A DNA stretch of 64,000 nucleotides from Pseudanabaena frigida (GTDB lineage: Bacteria; Cyanobacteriota; Cyanobacteriia; Pseudanabaenales; Pseudanabaenaceae): NCBI GenBank assembly GCA_003242085.1, contig QBML01000027.1, positions 1 through 64,000 on the forward strand, given 5' to 3'. Below the pieces are notes generated by a model, which worked only from the letters and a program-made list of their open reading frames with translations, did not search any database and was not told the DNA's origin. The translations under genes and the position numbers were made by a program. Each line of letters begins with the position of its first letter. Position 1 is the first letter of the stretch. Below, piece after piece: positions 52,827-62,578 of this stretch.

Positions 52827-53474
52827 ATGAACATCAACAAAAATGACACCGCGATCGTCGTGATCGATCCACAGAATGATGTCTTAAGTGAAACAGGGGT
52901 TTCTTGGGATTTGGTCGGTGACAGCGTCAAGGACAATCACACCATTGAGAATATTGAGCGCATCTTCAAAGCTGGGAAGCAGAACGACTTTGAGGTATTC
53001 ATCTCCCCCCACTATTACTACCCTACCGACTATGCCTGGAAATTTTTTGGAACAGTAGAGCAAATGATGCTCAAGTCCAAGGAGTTCGATCGCAGGGGGG
53101 CGTTAAGCCTTGATGGATTCTTGGGATCGGGTGCTGACTGGCTCGATCGCTACAAGCCCTTCATTGAAGATGGCAGGACGATCGTGGTCAGTCCTCACAA
53201 AGCCTATGGACCGCAGAGTAACGACCTCGTTTTGCAATTGCGTAAGCGCAATATTAGCAAAGTCATTCTGCTCGGAATGCTAGCAAATATTTGTGTGGAA
53301 GCTCACCTGCGCGACCTGATTGAGCAGGGATTTGAGGTACTCGTCGTCAAGGACGCAACAGCTGCCCCTCAACATCCAGAGTTGGGCGACGGCTACAAGG
53401 CAGCCTTGATTAACTTTGGGTATATCGCCAACGCCGTTATGTCTACAGATGATGCTGTAGAGGCAATGAAATAA
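52827..53474 (+). CDS. Isochorismatase-family cysteine hydrolase
   Basis: A 215-residue hydrolase. The catalytic triad members are Asp14 (VVIDPQND), Lys near RTIVVSPHKAYG, and Cys156 in GMLANICVEAHLRD, the usual Cys nucleophile of the nicotinamidase and N-carbamoylsarcosine amidase group. The substrate is not deducible. It fits in the series of hydrolases. Start ATG 52827. Confidence 0.92.
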   Translation: MNINKNDTAIVVIDPQNDVLSETGVSWDLVGDSVKDNHTIENIERIFKAGKQNDFEVFISPHYYYPTDYAWKFFGTVEQMMLKSKEFDRRGALSLDGFLGSGADWLDRYKPFIEDGRTIVVSPHKAYGPQSNDLVLQLRKRNISKVILLGMLANICVEAHLRDLIEQGFEVLVVKDATAAPQHPELGDGYKAALINFGYIANAVMSTDDAVEAMK

Positions 53475-53534
53475 CAACGTGACAAAGACGAGATCCCAAG
53501 ATTGTTTACTATTCATTCACAAAAGGAGAACACA

Positions 53535-54533
53535 ATGATTGCTCAAGCAACCTCGCAAGCGACAAAAGTTTTGGAAGTCGCAACTGATCCACGTCTTTCC
53601 AGAGAAGTGAAGACATTTTTGGCATTACTGAATTCAGGAGATGGTGAGCCTTTAGAGACATTAACTCCACTCGCAGCGCGTCAAGTGCTCGTGGATGCAC
53701 AGGCTTCCGTTAAAGTGGATCTTTCAGGTATTGACGAGTCTGAGAAGACAATTACCGCTGACGGTTATACGATCGCGCTAAACATCGTACGACCTGAGGG
53801 TGTCGAAGGCACGTTACCTGTTTTCATATTTATTCATGGCGGCGGTTGGGTACTGGGCGATTACCCAACTCACAAGCGCATGGTTCGCGATCTCGTCGTG
53901 CTTTCAGGTTTTGCGGCTGTCTTTGTCAACTACACGCGTACCCCAGATGCTCAGTATCCGCAGGCTGTCAATGAGATCTATGCCGCTACCAAATGGGTTG
54001 CCGAACATGGTGAAGAGATTGGTGTCGATGGCAAAAATCTGGCTGTCATCGGCAATAGTGTGGGAGGGAACATGACGGCTGTCACTACGTTGCTGGCAAA
54101 AGCGAAAGGGGGACCGCACATTAAGTTGCAAATCTTGATGTGGCCGATCGTAGACGCTAATTTTGCCACGGAGTCATATCAACAATTTGGTGAGAAACGA
54201 TTCCTCACGACACCGTTGATGAAATGGATGTATAACCTGTACATTGCAGACCCAGAAAAACGCAAAGACATCTATGCTTCTCCGCTCCAGGCGACGGTTG
54301 AGCAACTGAAAGGATTGCCTCCGGCGTTAATTCAGGTGGCAGAAAGCGATATTTTGCGGGATGAGGGAGAAGCCTATGGACGCAAGCTCGATGAAGCAGG
54401 GGTAAACGTGACAACTGTGCGTTACAACGGCATGATTCATGATTTCGGACTGCTAAATGGTTTAGCCGAGATTCCATCAGTTCGTTCTCTTTTTATTCAA
54501 GCAGCCGCTGAACTGAAGAAGCATCTGCAATAG
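53535..54533 (+). CDS. Alpha/beta hydrolase, hormone-sensitive-lipase type
   Basis: A 332-residue esterase with the HGGGW oxyanion motif (101-105), nucleophile Ser175 in GNSVGG, Asp in VAESDILRDEGEAY and His in IHDFGLLN. These enzymes split short acyl esters in the cytoplasm. ATG 53535 has AAGGAGAAC upstream, better than the frame start at 53502. It ends the hydrolase series; 253 bases with a weak TCAAAAA/TTTTTGA hairpin follow before the Dps gene. Confidence 0.93.
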   Translation: MIAQATSQATKVLEVATDPRLSREVKTFLALLNSGDGEPLETLTPLAARQVLVDAQASVKVDLSGIDESEKTITADGYTIALNIVRPEGVEGTLPVFIFIHGGGWVLGDYPTHKRMVRDLVVLSGFAAVFVNYTRTPDAQYPQAVNEIYAATKWVAEHGEEIGVDGKNLAVIGNSVGGNMTAVTTLLAKAKGGPHIKLQILMWPIVDANFATESYQQFGEKRFLTTPLMKWMYNLYIADPEKRKDIYASPLQATVEQLKGLPPALIQVAESDILRDEGEAYGRKLDEAGVNVTTVRYNGMIHDFGLLNGLAEIPSVRSLFIQAAAELKKHLQ

Positions 54534-54786
54534 GAAGCGATTGTTCCTTTGACCGCCCATTGCCATAAATCCTCGTTCTTGTCGGGTTTTGGCAATTGCG
54601 GACTTGAGACTGCTCTAACTTATCCAATCTTTGTTGGGTAAGTCAGGGATTGCTTAACGATTAGCGCTCAACTTCTCAAAAAACGTTGATGTTTTTGAAG
54701 TGATTCGCTTCTTTTTAGTTCAAATATTTACTTTTGATACTCCATTCTGATACTTACAAACCTGACTTACCCTAGGAGATAGGATC

Positions 54787-55377
54787 GTGGTTACTCAAAA
54801 TACCAATAAAATTAATAAAGTTGATGGCAGTCAGCCTTTGCTACATCAGCACGGACACGAAATTCAGCAGTACGGCAAACTGCGAGATATGCCGATCGCC
54901 CTCAACCCTGATGCTCGTAGTGAAAGCTGCGCTTTAGTCAATCAGATTCTGGCAGATACCATCATTCTCTATCACCTCTATAAAAAGCACCATTGGATGA
55001 TGCGCGGCAGTATATTCTATCAATTACATCTGTTGCTCGACAAACATGCTAGTGAACAGCTTGAATTGATCGATGCAATGGGTGAGCGCGTGCAAACACT
55101 AGGAGGTGTGGCGATCTCTGACCCACGCCATGTCGCAGAAGTCACCAAAATTCAGCGTCCTCCCAATGGCGTTGAAGAAGTACCTGTAATGCTGTCGCGC
55201 TTGCTGGAAGCCCACGAGTTGATTATTGCGGAATTGAGAGTAGCGATCGACAAAACAGCAGCGAATCAAGATAGCGGCACGAATGATTTGTTAGTAAGCC
55301 AAGCATTGCGAACAAATGAGACGCAAGTTTGGTTTCTAGCAGAACATTTAGTGGATACACCACTGGTACGTAGCTAG
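54787..55377 (+). CDS. Dps/ferritin-like DNA-protection protein
   Basis: A 196-residue four-helix protein of the Dps family. The ferroxidase residues are in YKKHHWMMRG and LLLDKHASEQLELIDAMGER. Dps oxidises iron with peroxide, stores it and shields DNA. GTG 54787 is the likely start, with GGAGATAGGATC just before it. The gene follows a 253-base gap and is probably expressed on its own or with the cupin gene 40 bases after it. It agrees with an oxidative-stress role for the block. Confidence 0.92.
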   Translation: MVTQNTNKINKVDGSQPLLHQHGHEIQQYGKLRDMPIALNPDARSESCALVNQILADTIILYHLYKKHHWMMRGSIFYQLHLLLDKHASEQLELIDAMGERVQTLGGVAISDPRHVAEVTKIQRPPNGVEEVPVMLSRLLEAHELIIAELRVAIDKTAANQDSGTNDLLVSQALRTNETQVWFLAEHLVDTPLVRS

Positions 55378-55417
55378 CTTCAATCATTCAGGATCTTTTA
55401 TTAACAGGAGCGAACTC

Positions 55418-55855
55418 ATGACACAACCTCTCTGGTTACTTGGCACTCGCGTCCGCATTGTTGCCGATCACACCACAACTGGTGGTCGATACGATTTGGT
55501 TGAGGGCTATTTTTCTCCTGGTATGCAAACCCCTCTTCATCGGCATACGCGATATTCCGAAGAGCTTTACGTGGTAGAAGGAGAGTTTACGGTTTGGGCA
55601 GGTGCACACAAAGCTGTGCTCACTGCTGGAGAAAACTTTTACATCGCTCCTGGCACACCTCACACCATTGGGGTATTCAGCGATCGCCCCGCCCGTGGGT
55701 TGGTCGTTGCGTCACCTAGCAGTTTTGCTCGATTGATTGCGGCAGTCGGCACGGTGAATGAGTCAGATACTCCAGACATGGCGCTGCTTGAGCAAATTTC
55801 TGCTGAGATTGGTGACGAATTTCTGGGTCCACCTGGAACGCTACCCTCTACTTAA
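55418..55855 (+). CDS. Cupin-domain protein
   Basis: A 145-residue single cupin with the metal-binding HRHTRYSEELYVVEGEFTVW motif and the second half FYIAPGTPHTIGVF. The function is open: such cupins are dioxygenases, isomerases or sensors. AACAGGAGCGAACTC precedes ATG 55418. Confidence 0.88.
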   Translation: MTQPLWLLGTRVRIVADHTTTGGRYDLVEGYFSPGMQTPLHRHTRYSEELYVVEGEFTVWAGAHKAVLTAGENFYIAPGTPHTIGVFSDRPARGLVVASPSSFARLIAAVGTVNESDTPDMALLEQISAEIGDEFLGPPGTLPST

Positions 55856-56015
55856 TCATCCCTTGGCATCGATCGCAGAGGTTTCCAATGAGGTGTTCTT
55901 ATGATGCTACGAGAACGAATGAATCAGTAGTGTTTTAGCAGTCGATTTGTACATCAATCCATTCTCGTTCGTGCCTGACTCCGTTCATCCATTACAGACA
56001 GTGCAGGAAAATTTT

Positions 56016-57593
56016 ATGACTCACTATGATTACATTGTGATTGGTGCGGGTTCAGCGGGCTGCGTCGTCGCCAACCGTTTGACCGAAGATAGCGACACAA
56101 CTGTGTTACTCCTCGAAGCGGGGAACCCGGATACGAAACCAGAGATTCATATTCCGTCAGCATGTGTCAGCCTACTTGGCTCTGAGGTTGATTGGAGCTA
56201 TTTCTCCGAACCAGAACCCTACCTCCGCGATCGCAAAATGTTTTGTTCCCGAGGGAAAGTCCTAGGGGGCAGTAGTTCGATTAATTTCATGATGTATATC
56301 CGAGGCAACCCTCACGATTATGATCGCTGGCGATCGTTAGGAAATTACAGTTGGAGTTACCAAGATGTCTTACCCTATTTCAAAAAATCAGAGCACCAGC
56401 AAAGAGGAGCCTCTGAGTATCACGGGATCGATGGAGAACTGAGCGTCACCGATATAAAGTCTTCTGCTGTAATATCTCAGCGCTTTATCGATGCTTGTGT
56501 GGCAATGGGATACGACGTTAATCCTGATTTCAATGGTATCCAGCAGGAAGGAGTGGGTCCTTATCAGTTAACGGTCAAGGATGGTAAACGGCACAGTGCG
56601 GCGGCGGCTTTTCTCTTGCCTATTCTTAAGCGTCCTAATTTGACCACGATGACTGGAGCATTGGTGACTCGGTTGCTGTTTGAGGGAACTCGCGCCATTG
56701 GGGTTGAGTATCTACAGGAAGGAACACTCCACCAAGTTCGAGTCAATCAAGAGGTGATTTTAAGCGCAGGTGCATTTGATTCGCCCAAGTTACTGATGCT
56801 TTCTGGCATTGGGAATGCAGAATATCTGCAAGCAATGGAAATTCCATTAGTGGCTGATTTGCCGGGGGTCGGTCAAAACCTCCAGGATCATGTTCTTGTC
56901 ACTGTCGTTCAAGAATCCATTCAAGCCGTACAGCCTGCCAGCACCAGTAATGGAATTGAAGCTGGATTATTTTTGCATAGCGAGCAGAATCTTGACGTTG
57001 CACCCGATTTACAGTGTTTCTTCGGTCCCATTCAATTCTTATCGCCTGGTTATGTTCCTGCTGTTTACGGATTTACAGGTGCAGTCTCTTTAACCCGTCT
57101 CCAAAACATGGGTAGTGTCCGTTTGCATTCTCGCGATCCCAAAGATGCACCAATACTTCAGATGAATTATCTGCAAAGTCAAGCCGATGTGCAAAAGCTC
57201 GTTGCTGGTATTAAATTAATCCGCCAATTATTTCAGTCTAGTGCTTTTGATGAGTTTCGCGGTCAGGAAATCGCTCCTAGTGCCAACGTTCGGAGTGATG
57301 AGGCGCTCGAAACTTACGTTAGGGATACTTGCAGTACTGTGTGGCATTCAGTTGGCACCTGCAAAATGGGCATTGACCCAATGGCGGTAGTAGACCCAGA
57401 ACTACGAGTGCATGGGGTTGAGGGCTTGCGTGTCGTGGATGCGTCCATCATGCCAACCATCACCACAGGCAATACAAACGCGCCAACCATCATGATTGGT
57501 GAAAAGGCGGCAGATTTCATTAAATCCAGTCGCGCTCGACAAACCATGATGACCGAGTACAACGTCAAAAATCCAGCCACTTATGCTACCTAG
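56016..57593 (+). CDS. GMC-family FAD oxidoreductase (choline dehydrogenase-like)
   Basis: A 525-residue GMC flavoprotein. FAD-binding [15 protein letters not shown] is near the start. The middle GMC signature reads [20 protein letters not shown], and the active-site His in [10 protein letters not shown] and the C-terminal [15 protein letters not shown] are kept. These enzymes oxidise alcohols such as choline, glucose or aryl alcohols and pass electrons to quinones or oxygen. ATG 56016 follows a weak AGGAAAA. The substrate is unknown. Confidence 0.93.
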   Translation: MTHYDYIVIGAGSAGCVVANRLTEDSDTTVLLLEAGNPDTKPEIHIPSACVSLLGSEVDWSYFSEPEPYLRDRKMFCSRGKVLGGSSSINFMMYIRGNPHDYDRWRSLGNYSWSYQDVLPYFKKSEHQQRGASEYHGIDGELSVTDIKSSAVISQRFIDACVAMGYDVNPDFNGIQQEGVGPYQLTVKDGKRHSAAAAFLLPILKRPNLTTMTGALVTRLLFEGTRAIGVEYLQEGTLHQVRVNQEVILSAGAFDSPKLLMLSGIGNAEYLQAMEIPLVADLPGVGQNLQDHVLVTVVQESIQAVQPASTSNGIEAGLFLHSEQNLDVAPDLQCFFGPIQFLSPGYVPAVYGFTGAVSLTRLQNMGSVRLHSRDPKDAPILQMNYLQSQADVQKLVAGIKLIRQLFQSSAFDEFRGQEIAPSANVRSDEALETYVRDTCSTVWHSVGTCKMGIDPMAVVDPELRVHGVEGLRVVDASIMPTITTGNTNAPTIMIGEKAADFIKSSRARQTMMTEYNVKNPATYAT

Positions 57594-57665
57594 GAGTTGG
57601 AGATCGTAAGGTTCATGCACAGATGTGGGTGGACAACGAAGATAACACTATCCATCAAGGAGAAC

Positions 57666-58583
57666 ATGATGACACAGATTAAGACACCCTTTGGTCGGCA
57701 TTCCACCGCTGCTGAGGTCGTCACGGGCATCGATCTTTTTGGCAAACGGGCGATTGTCACTGGAGGATCATCGGGTATCGGCATCGAAACGTCACGGGCA
57801 TTAGCTCTCGCAGGAGCTGAGGTGACATTAGCGGTGCGTAACGTTGATGCCGGAAAACAAACAGCAACTAACATTACTGCGACTACTGGAAATAGAAATA
57901 TTCACGTAGCCCCACTTGATTTGACCGATCGCGCCTCGATCTCCACATTCGTCGCCGCATGGGATAAACCATTACATATCCTTGTCAACAACGCAGGCGT
58001 GATGGCATTACCCGAACAGCACACGCCTGAAGGCTGGGAAATGCAGTTTGCCACCAACTATCTTGGGCATTTTGCCCTAGCACTTGGACTCCACGATGCA
58101 CTGAAGACAGATGGTGCGGCGCGCATTGTCTCCGTCAGTTCTAGCGGGCATATGCTCTCGCCCGTTGTCTTCGATGATATCCACTTCGCGTTTCGCCGTT
58201 ACGATCCGTGGCTTGCCTACGGGCAGTCCAAGACCGCCAATATCCTCTTTACTGTCGGTGTTACCAAACGCTGGTTCAGGGATGGTATTACGGCTAATGC
58301 CTTGATGCCTGGAGCGATCGAGACCAACCTTCAGCGCTATGTCGGTAGTATTCAAACTCCGGCTGAGTTGCGGAAGACACCGCAACAGGGTGCTGCCACC
58401 TCAGTTTTGCTGGCGACATCCCCATTGCTGGATGGCATCGGCGGTCGTTACTTCGAGGATTGTAATGAAGCCGCGATCGTGACTAAGCGCGCTGAAGACT
58501 ACAGTGGCGTTGCTCCCTATGCCATCGATCCAGATAACGCTGATCGGCTTTGGGAGGAGTCGTTGCGTTTATTCTGTCAGTAA
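57666..58583 (+). CDS. SDR family oxidoreductase (retinol-dehydrogenase/WW-oxidoreductase type)
   Basis: A 305-residue extended-length SDR. VTGGSSGIGIETSRALA is the cofactor site, LVNNAGVMALP follows, and Ser and the YGQSKTAN (Tyr-x3-Lys) form the catalytic set. The form resembles retinol dehydrogenase-like SDRs that reduce aldehydes and ketones. AAGGAGAAC precedes ATG 57666 or 57669. It is followed by an exported alpha/beta hydrolase. Confidence 0.93.
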   Translation: MMTQIKTPFGRHSTAAEVVTGIDLFGKRAIVTGGSSGIGIETSRALALAGAEVTLAVRNVDAGKQTATNITATTGNRNIHVAPLDLTDRASISTFVAAWDKPLHILVNNAGVMALPEQHTPEGWEMQFATNYLGHFALALGLHDALKTDGAARIVSVSSSGHMLSPVVFDDIHFAFRRYDPWLAYGQSKTANILFTVGVTKRWFRDGITANALMPGAIETNLQRYVGSIQTPAELRKTPQQGAATSVLLATSPLLDGIGGRYFEDCNEAAIVTKRAEDYSGVAPYAIDPDNADRLWEESLRLFCQ

Positions 58584-58692
58584 ATTTTATGGGATAACTT
58601 CTGGGCGCAGGGCATCGCGCCCTATTGAATCGGCTTTGGGAACTGTTTCTTCGCAGCCCAACAATATAAACAAACATATAGGAGATCGCAAC

Positions 58693-59514
58693 ATGAACAT
58701 GCTCACTCGCAGGAACGGTATCCATCTACTTTTGATTGCCGCACTTTCCCTCGGAGTTATTCTTACCACTTCATTAGGAGCTATTATGAACCCTACCAGC
58801 GCACAAGACATCAAGCCCACAATCGTTCTCGTTCACGGTGCATTCGCCGAGTCTTCCAGTTGGAACGGCGTATTGACTAAGTTGATTACAAAAGGTTACC
58901 CAGTGGTCGCTGCCGCCAATCCCCTACGAGGTGTCAAGAGTGACGCGGATTATGTCTCCAGCATCCTTAACGGCATTGAAGGTCCCATCGTGCTGGTCGG
59001 ACACTCTTACGGAGGCTCGGTAATCAGCAATGCAGTCAAAGACAACAAGAATGTGAAGGCGCTGGTCTACGTTGCTGCCTTCGCTCCCGAGGCAGGTGAG
59101 ACTGCTGTCGAACTCTCTGGTCGTTACCCAGGAAGTACACTCGGCCCGACACTTGCACCTCCAGTCGCACTGCCCGACGGCGGTAAGGATCTCTACATCC
59201 AACAGTCCAAGTTCCACGCGCAGTTTGCTGCGGATGTGTCAATCGCAGAGGCAAAGCTGATGGCCGGCACCCAGCGACCAATCACGGAAGCTGCACTTAA
59301 CGAGGCATCTGGTGCGCCTGCATGGAAGTCTACTCCGTCTTGGTTCATCTATGGCAGCCGCGACTTGAATATTCCAGCGGCGGTACACGCTTTCATGGCA
59401 AAGCGCGCTAACTCAAAGGAAACGATCGCTGTAAATGGTGCATCTCATGTGGTGATGATTTCCCATGCGGATTCCGTTGCCACGCTCATCGAACACGCCG
59501 CAACTACAAAATAG
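58693..59514 (+). CDS. Exported alpha/beta hydrolase (esterase)
   Basis: A 273-residue hydrolase. It has an N-terminal hydrophobic signal (about 8-37, ending TSAQD), then LVHGAFAESSSWNGV and the elbow GHSYGG with Ser105, and the His in ASHVVMISHADSV. It resembles pyrethroid hydrolase and salicylate-ester hydrolase-like proteins. ATG 58693 follows ATAGGAGATCGCAAC. Its location would be periplasmic, unlike the other hydrolases of the block. Confidence 0.92.
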   Translation: MNMLTRRNGIHLLLIAALSLGVILTTSLGAIMNPTSAQDIKPTIVLVHGAFAESSSWNGVLTKLITKGYPVVAAANPLRGVKSDADYVSSILNGIEGPIVLVGHSYGGSVISNAVKDNKNVKALVYVAAFAPEAGETAVELSGRYPGSTLGPTLAPPVALPDGGKDLYIQQSKFHAQFAADVSIAEAKLMAGTQRPITEAALNEASGAPAWKSTPSWFIYGSRDLNIPAAVHAFMAKRANSKETIAVNGASHVVMISHADSVATLIEHAATTK

Positions 59515-59554
59515 AGAAGTATCAACATCATAAATAGAGAGGTATTAACATCAT
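59511..59554 (+). repeat. 21-bp direct duplication of the stop/ribosome-site region
   Basis: Bases 59511-59531 and 59534-59554 are 21-bp copies with two mismatches (ATAGAGA start, AACATCAT end). The first contains the stop codon of the hydrolase and the second ends in the start of the SDR at 59553. It looks like a short slippage or insertion that duplicated the ribosome-site area. Confidence 0.6.
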
Positions 59555-60302
59555 GCGTAAACTAGATAGAAAAATCGCGCTTGTCACAGGTGGCACCAGC
59601 GGAATCGGTCTTGCCACTGCCAAACGCTTTGTTGCTGAGGGTGCCTATGTCTTCATCACGGGTCGTCGCCAGCCTGAACTGGATGCTGCTGTGGAAGCGA
59701 TCGGCAAAAATGTCACAGGTGTACAGAGCGATGTCTCCAAGTTGACAGACCTCGATCGCCTTTTTGCCACAATCAAGCAAGAGCAGGGACACCTCGACGT
59801 GGTCTTTGCTAATGCTGGCGGTGGAGAAATTGCTCCCCTCGGATCGATCACCGAAGAACACTTTGACAAAACGTTTAACACGAACGTCAAAGGGTTACTG
59901 TTCACCGTACAGAAGGCACTGCCTCTAATGCCAGATGGAGCTTCCATCATCCTGAACGCATCAATCACTTCAATAAAAGGCACCCCAGCCTTCAGCGTTT
60001 ACAGTGCCACCAAAGCCGCCGTGCGATCGTTTGCCCGTAATTGGACACTCGACCTCAAAGATCGCCAGATCCGAGTCAACGCTATCAGTCCTGGCGTGGT
60101 CCCAACTCCTGGTTACGATCTTTTGGGACTGAGTGACGAGCAGTTGCAGGCATTTGTGGACAGCCAAGCCGTCACCATCCCACTAGGAAGAGTCGGCACA
60201 CCCGATGAGATTGCCAAAGCCGTAGTCTTTCTTGCGTCGGACGATAGCAGTTTTGTGAATGGCATCGAGTTATTTGTCGATGGCGGTATGGCACAAATTT
60301 GA
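59553..60302 (+). CDS. SDR family NAD(P)-dependent oxidoreductase
   Basis: A 249-residue classical SDR with [29 protein letters not shown], the Ser of NASITSIKG and [11 protein letters not shown] (Tyr-x3-Lys), and the [16 protein letters not shown] end. The family is broad and the substrate unknown. GAGAGGTATTAACATC, the duplicated element, leads to the ATG. A possible 38-codon frame overlaps its stop. Confidence 0.93.
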   Translation: MRKLDRKIALVTGGTSGIGLATAKRFVAEGAYVFITGRRQPELDAAVEAIGKNVTGVQSDVSKLTDLDRLFATIKQEQGHLDVVFANAGGGEIAPLGSITEEHFDKTFNTNVKGLLFTVQKALPLMPDGASIILNASITSIKGTPAFSVYSATKAAVRSFARNWTLDLKDRQIRVNAISPGVVPTPGYDLLGLSDEQLQAFVDSQAVTIPLGRVGTPDEIAKAVVFLASDDSSFVNGIELFVDGGMAQI

Positions 60303-60415
60303 AGCACCTCAGGAGAGCGATCGCAAATGCCACTGGATACTGGGTCGCCGTCCCGACAATCGTTCCGGATTGTCCGACCTCAATCTTTGAGAAGCCGGAG
60401 CAAGAGCATTTATAG
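60299..60415 (+). other. Short coding-like frame after the SDR gene (possible remnant)
   Basis: A TTG at 60299 overlaps the SDR stop and starts 38 codons in another frame, ending TAG at 60413-60415. The peptide has a coding-like composition (GYWVAVPTIVPDCPTSIFEK) but no family I know. A 7-bp hairpin (60355-60361 with 60368-60374) lies inside it, so a terminator with chance coding is an alternative. Confidence 0.3.
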
Positions 60416-60459
60416 TTTCTCGCAATCACTTAAGTTTTTGTCCTGCAAGGAGTCCAGCT

Positions 60460-60855
60460 ATGAATGAAAACAACGGCATTATCAGCCAGCCCAGCTCGTA
60501 TCCAGTGGCCGAAACCATCGATCGCTTAATAGCTGTCCTTCAGGCTAAAAGCATTACCATTTTTGCCCGTATCGATCAACAAGCCGAAGCCGAAAGAGTC
60601 GGACTAAGGCTGCTGCCAACGCAACTATTGCTATTTGGGAAACCAGAAGCTGGAACGCCGCTCATGGTGGCAGAACCAACGATCGCCTTAGATTTACCGC
60701 TGAAAGTACTGGCTTGGGAAGCGACTGATGGACAAGTATGGCTGAGTTACAACGATCCCGATTACTTAAAACAGCGGTTCTCACTCTCTGATGAATTGGT
60801 GAAGAACATCAATGTCATTGAACCGCTGATCCATCAGGCATTCTCCTCAAAGTAA
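60460..60855 (+). CDS. DUF302-domain protein
   Basis: A 131-residue protein carrying the DUF302 domain: SYPVAETIDRLIAVLQAKSITIFARIDQQ and LLLFGKPEAGTPLMVAEP are its marks. Function is not established; DUF302 proteins often stand beside redox genes. AAGGAGTCCAGCT precedes ATG 60460. Confidence 0.9.
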   Translation: MNENNGIISQPSSYPVAETIDRLIAVLQAKSITIFARIDQQAEAERVGLRLLPTQLLLFGKPEAGTPLMVAEPTIALDLPLKVLAWEATDGQVWLSYNDPDYLKQRFSLSDELVKNINVIEPLIHQAFSSK

Positions 60856-60890
60856 TCATTACATACATTACTCTCAGGAATCTAATTGCT

Positions 60891-61304
60891 ATGACTGAAC
60901 GCACCTCATTCACTACCAGTATCTCCGCCCAGAGTTCCACAGACATTGGTGTTCCATCACCGTTGATTGAGATCGAACATGAAGCGTCACCCAAGCTGAT
61001 TGTCGATCCCCCGCTTCCTGAACCGCTAGCTCAGGGTCGTGTCTTCATCCAGTACCGAACGGAAAACTTGCGCTTGTTGCCAGTATTCGGCAAAGGTGCT
61101 CTCGGAGTATCGCCGCGCATTGGTCATATCCACATCACCGTCGATGACGCGCCGTGGCACTTTATCGATGCCAGCGGCGAAACCATCGTCCTGGTTGGTC
61201 TGGAACCTGGTTCGCACAAGGTGCTGATCGAACTAGCTGACCCTACGCATAAAGTTATCACCAGTAGAACGGTGATGTTTACACTGCCAGAGCCTAAACA
61301 ATGA
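60891..61304 (+). CDS. Small conserved protein (DUF6130-like)
   Basis: A 137-residue protein with a single beta-rich domain: GRVFIQYRTENLRLLPVFG, then IGHIHITVDDAPWHF and LEPGSHKVLIELADPTHK. The HxH...H pattern suggests metal binding. It resembles a family of unknown function that often accompanies DUF302 or Dps genes. It has no signal peptide. Confidence 0.72.
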   Translation: MTERTSFTTSISAQSSTDIGVPSPLIEIEHEASPKLIVDPPLPEPLAQGRVFIQYRTENLRLLPVFGKGALGVSPRIGHIHITVDDAPWHFIDASGETIVLVGLEPGSHKVLIELADPTHKVITSRTVMFTLPEPKQ

Positions 61305-61394
61305 GTAGGCGTTCTTGTGACGACTCTACGAATGTAGGGTGAAGTTGCGTCATCGATTGTTTGCATCTCTCGATAACTGTTAGGAAGTTAGACT

Positions 61395-62444
61395 ATGAGA
61401 AAATCACGTCTGAAATTTGCCATCTTAAAGGTATCTCGCATCGCTGTTCCTGCCTCCTTTTTTGGCATAATTCTGGGTCTAGTAGGGCTGGGAAGCTGCT
61501 GGCGAGTGGCTGCCAAGATCTGGAACCTACCAGTTTTGATTGGCGAAATCATTATGCTAATTGCGGTTGTAGTCTGGCTTGTGTTGCTGCTGCTTTACGT
61601 CAGCAAATGGCTTTGGGCGCGCGAAGATGCTCTGGCGGAGTTCGAGCATCCTGTTTTGTGTTGCTTTATCGGATTAGTACCTGTGTCTACGGTGCTGGTG
61701 GCAATGGCGATCGCGCCCTATTCCCATACGATCGCCTTCGTGTTATTCGCGATTGGTGCGATCGGTCAATTGAGCTTTGGCGTGTATCGTTCTGGTCGCC
61801 TATGGATGGGAGGACGCAATCCCGAAACCACAACTCCTGTGCTTTATCTACCCACAGTCGCGGGCGGCTTTGTCAGTGCGATCGTGGCAAGTGCTCTCGG
61901 CTATCGAGATTGGGGCGTTTTGTTTTTTGGAGCGGGGATGTTTTCGTGGTTGGCGTTGGAGTCCATTATCATGCAGCGACTGTTTCTATTGGAAGCTTTA
62001 CCTAAACCCCTGCGCCCAACTCTAGGCATTCAACTCGCGCCTCCTGTGGTTGGCTGTGTTGCTTACCTAGGTATTACCAATGGTCAGCCTGACGCTTTTG
62101 CTATGATTCTCTTCGGCTATGGATTGTTGCAGGCATTGATTCTTCTACGGTTGCTACCGTGGGTGTTCCAACAACCCTTTGCCGCATCCTACTGGGCATT
62201 TACTTTCGGCATTGCCGCCCTAGCACTGTCGTCTTTGCGCCTTGTCGAACGTGGCACAACTGGGGCGATGGAAGGGTTAGCAGTGCTGCTATTCATTGGC
62301 GCAAATATTGCGATTGGCAGCACTGCCCTAGGAACATTAAGACTGTTACTGCTGGGAAAATTACTACCGCCATCGGCACTTGCAAAAGCTCCCCATAATA
62401 TCGCACCTTCCCCAGACATCCCCAGATCAACGCGATCGCTCTAA
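61395..62444 (+). CDS. TDT/SLAC1-family transporter (tellurite-resistance / dicarboxylate type)
   Basis: A 349-residue membrane protein with about ten hydrophobic helices. VPASFFGIILGLVGLGSCWR at the start is the family mark. Members conduct anions (SLAC1), transport malate or give tellurite resistance (TehA). The cargo here is unknown. AAGTTAGACT precedes ATG 61395. A short coding remnant follows it. Confidence 0.85.
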   Translation: MRKSRLKFAILKVSRIAVPASFFGIILGLVGLGSCWRVAAKIWNLPVLIGEIIMLIAVVVWLVLLLLYVSKWLWAREDALAEFEHPVLCCFIGLVPVSTVLVAMAIAPYSHTIAFVLFAIGAIGQLSFGVYRSGRLWMGGRNPETTTPVLYLPTVAGGFVSAIVASALGYRDWGVLFFGAGMFSWLALESIIMQRLFLLEALPKPLRPTLGIQLAPPVVGCVAYLGITNGQPDAFAMILFGYGLLQALILLRLLPWVFQQPFAASYWAFTFGIAALALSSLRLVERGTTGAMEGLAVLLFIGANIAIGSTALGTLRLLLLGKLLPPSALAKAPHNIAPSPDIPRSTRSL

Positions 62445-62542
62445 GACTGCCTGCCCCTGTACCACCACTAGGGTTGATTGGTTCCACAGGAGTGTTGTTG
62501 GGAGGCTATTGTTTTGAATTGATAAAGCTTTTGTTTCGTTAA
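62399..62542 (+). pseudogene. XapX-domain-like remnant
   Basis: A frame with no start codon overlaps the end of the transporter gene and reads LRLPAPVPPLGLIGSTGV then LLGGYCFELIKLLF, ending TAA at 62540-62542. This resembles the C-terminal half of small XapX-domain membrane proteins (a PAPP followed by a hydrophobic helix). The N-terminal half is missing, so it is a likely remnant. Confidence 0.35.
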
Positions 62543-62578
62543 TGAATCAGTTTTTTTATTTAAAAATGAGGTAATCCT

